From an uncultured Lachnospiraceae bacterium (lineage in GTDB: Bacteria; Bacillota_A; Clostridia; Lachnospirales; Lachnospiraceae), in contig CAMYVI010000160.1 in NCBI GenBank assembly GCA_947302185.1, positions 1-6,023 of the forward strand: DNA of 6,023 nt, in the 5' to 3' direction. The notes beneath the pieces were generated by a model. That model was not told the origin of the DNA and ran no database searches. It saw only the letters and a program-made list of their open reading frames with translations. Made by a program: the position numbers and the translations under genes. Within the stretch, counting starts at the first letter, position 1. Every line of letters begins with the position of its first letter. This document shows, one piece after another, positions 5,366 through 6,023 of this stretch.

Positions 5366-6023
5366 TTATTTAAGCTGAGCGCTCAAAACTTCCTTAGCCT
5401 TTGTCAGAGCCTCTTCAATCTTTGAGGCATCTTTGCCGCCTGCCTGAGCCATGTTCGGACGTCCGCCGCCGCCTCCGCCGACGATTTTAGCGGCTTCCCT
5501 CACCAGGTTTCCGGCATGAGCGCCTTTCTTCACGGCAACATCGGATGCCATGACCATCAGGTTGACTTTTCCGCCGTTGTCTGAAGCGAGAATGATAACA
5601 CAGTCGTCGAGCTTTTCCTTTATGGAATCGCCGAGATCCCGGAGACCGTTGACATCGACATTCGTGAGCTTTTTCGCTACGACCTTTACTCCGCTCATAT
5701 CAACAGCTTCTGAAGCGGCGTCACCCAGAGACGCCTGGGCAGCTTTCGCTTTCATGGACTCGATCTCAGAAGCCAGTGCACGATTCTTTTCCATAAGCTT
5801 TTCGGCGTGATCTACGACACCTGCCGGAGATGTTTTAAGAATTCTGGCTACGTCGTCCAGCTTTTTCTCAACTGCCCTGTAATAGTCGAAGACATTCTTG
5901 CCTGTAAGAGCTTCTATTCTTCTTACGCCCGCTGCTATACCGGTCTCGCTGATGATTTTGAACGCCTGTATTTCGCCGGTATTCTTTACGTGCGTGCCGC
6001 CGCAGAATTCTTTTGAGAAATCC
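5366..6023 (-). CDS. alaS: Alanyl-tRNA synthetase, C-terminal part (5' end beyond the window)
   Basis: The last 219 codons of AlaRS, which charges tRNA-Ala and clears mischarged Ser or Gly. The visible part begins [12 protein letters not shown]; the Cys and His of CGGTH are the C-x3-H half of the zinc-binding editing site (Cys666 in E. coli by family knowledge). Next is the [14 protein letters not shown] and RRIEALTG region that ends the editing domain. A coiled-coil linker follows, containing [21 protein letters not shown]. Last comes the DHHA1 (C-Ala) domain with [11 protein letters not shown], then VNLMVMASD and the glycine-rich [18 protein letters not shown]. The protein ends in AQLK with a TAA stop at 5366-5368. 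The catalytic aminoacylation domain and start are outside the window. No terminator is seen after the stop, so transcripts may run into rpsU. Confidence 0.97.
   Translation of the reverse strand, partial: DFSKEFCGGTHVKNTGEIQAFKIISETGIAAGVRRIEALTGKNVFDYYRAVEKKLDDVARILKTSPAGVVDHAEKLMEKNRALASEIESMKAKAAQASLGDAASEAVDMSGVKVVAKKLTNVDVNGLRDLGDSIKEKLDDCVIILASDNGGKVNLMVMASDVAVKKGAHAGNLVREAAKIVGGGGGGRPNMAQAGGKDASKIEEALTKAKEVLSAQLK

Overview
The window is a stretch of ordinary chromosome from a low-to-moderate GC Gram-positive bacterium, most likely of class Clostridia (Lachnospiraceae or a relative). The evidence is the combination of ScpA/ScpB, ribosomal protein S21, strong AGGAGG-type ribosome binding sites, a biotin-dependent sodium-pump decarboxylase cluster of the type common in anaerobic Firmicutes, and intrinsic terminators. 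The family placement is an inference from gene content only. All genes lie on the minus strand, so transcription runs from high to low coordinates. I see no mobile element, CRISPR array, tRNA or rRNA.

In transcription order: (1) the 3' part of alaS (alanyl-tRNA synthetase, editing site and C-terminal DHHA1 domain) enters from the right edge. (2) rpsU, only 58 codons and easily missed, follows with its own near-consensus promoter, a structured leader and a strong terminator. (3) After an inverted-repeat-rich spacer comes a calcineurin-like metallophosphoesterase gene whose 3' end overlaps scpA by 10 bp. scpA is followed 19 bp later by scpB, so the three genes form one translationally coupled unit; ScpA and ScpB are the partners of SMC in chromosome condensation. 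(4) A 227-bp gap holds a probably bidirectional terminator and a likely promoter. (5) This promoter serves a sodium-pump decarboxylase operon: a short, divergent carboxyltransferase subunit (MmdA/PccB family), an unusually large OadG-like gamma subunit with an N-terminal lipoprotein-type extracytoplasmic region, and the N-terminal half of a biotin carboxyl carrier protein cut by the left edge.

The decarboxylase module would take a carboxyl group from an acyl-CoA (or similar) substrate, pass it to biotin on the carrier protein, and release it at a membrane beta subunit (not in this window) with Na+ export. The substrate cannot be fixed from the sequence. The carboxyltransferase departs from family consensus at several normally conserved loops, which is the most interesting protein-level observation here. 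The other points worth checking are the overlapping, mutually exclusive inverted repeats upstream of the phosphoesterase gene and the rpsU leader structure. I found no convincing evidence for a wholly new system; most of the window is housekeeping.
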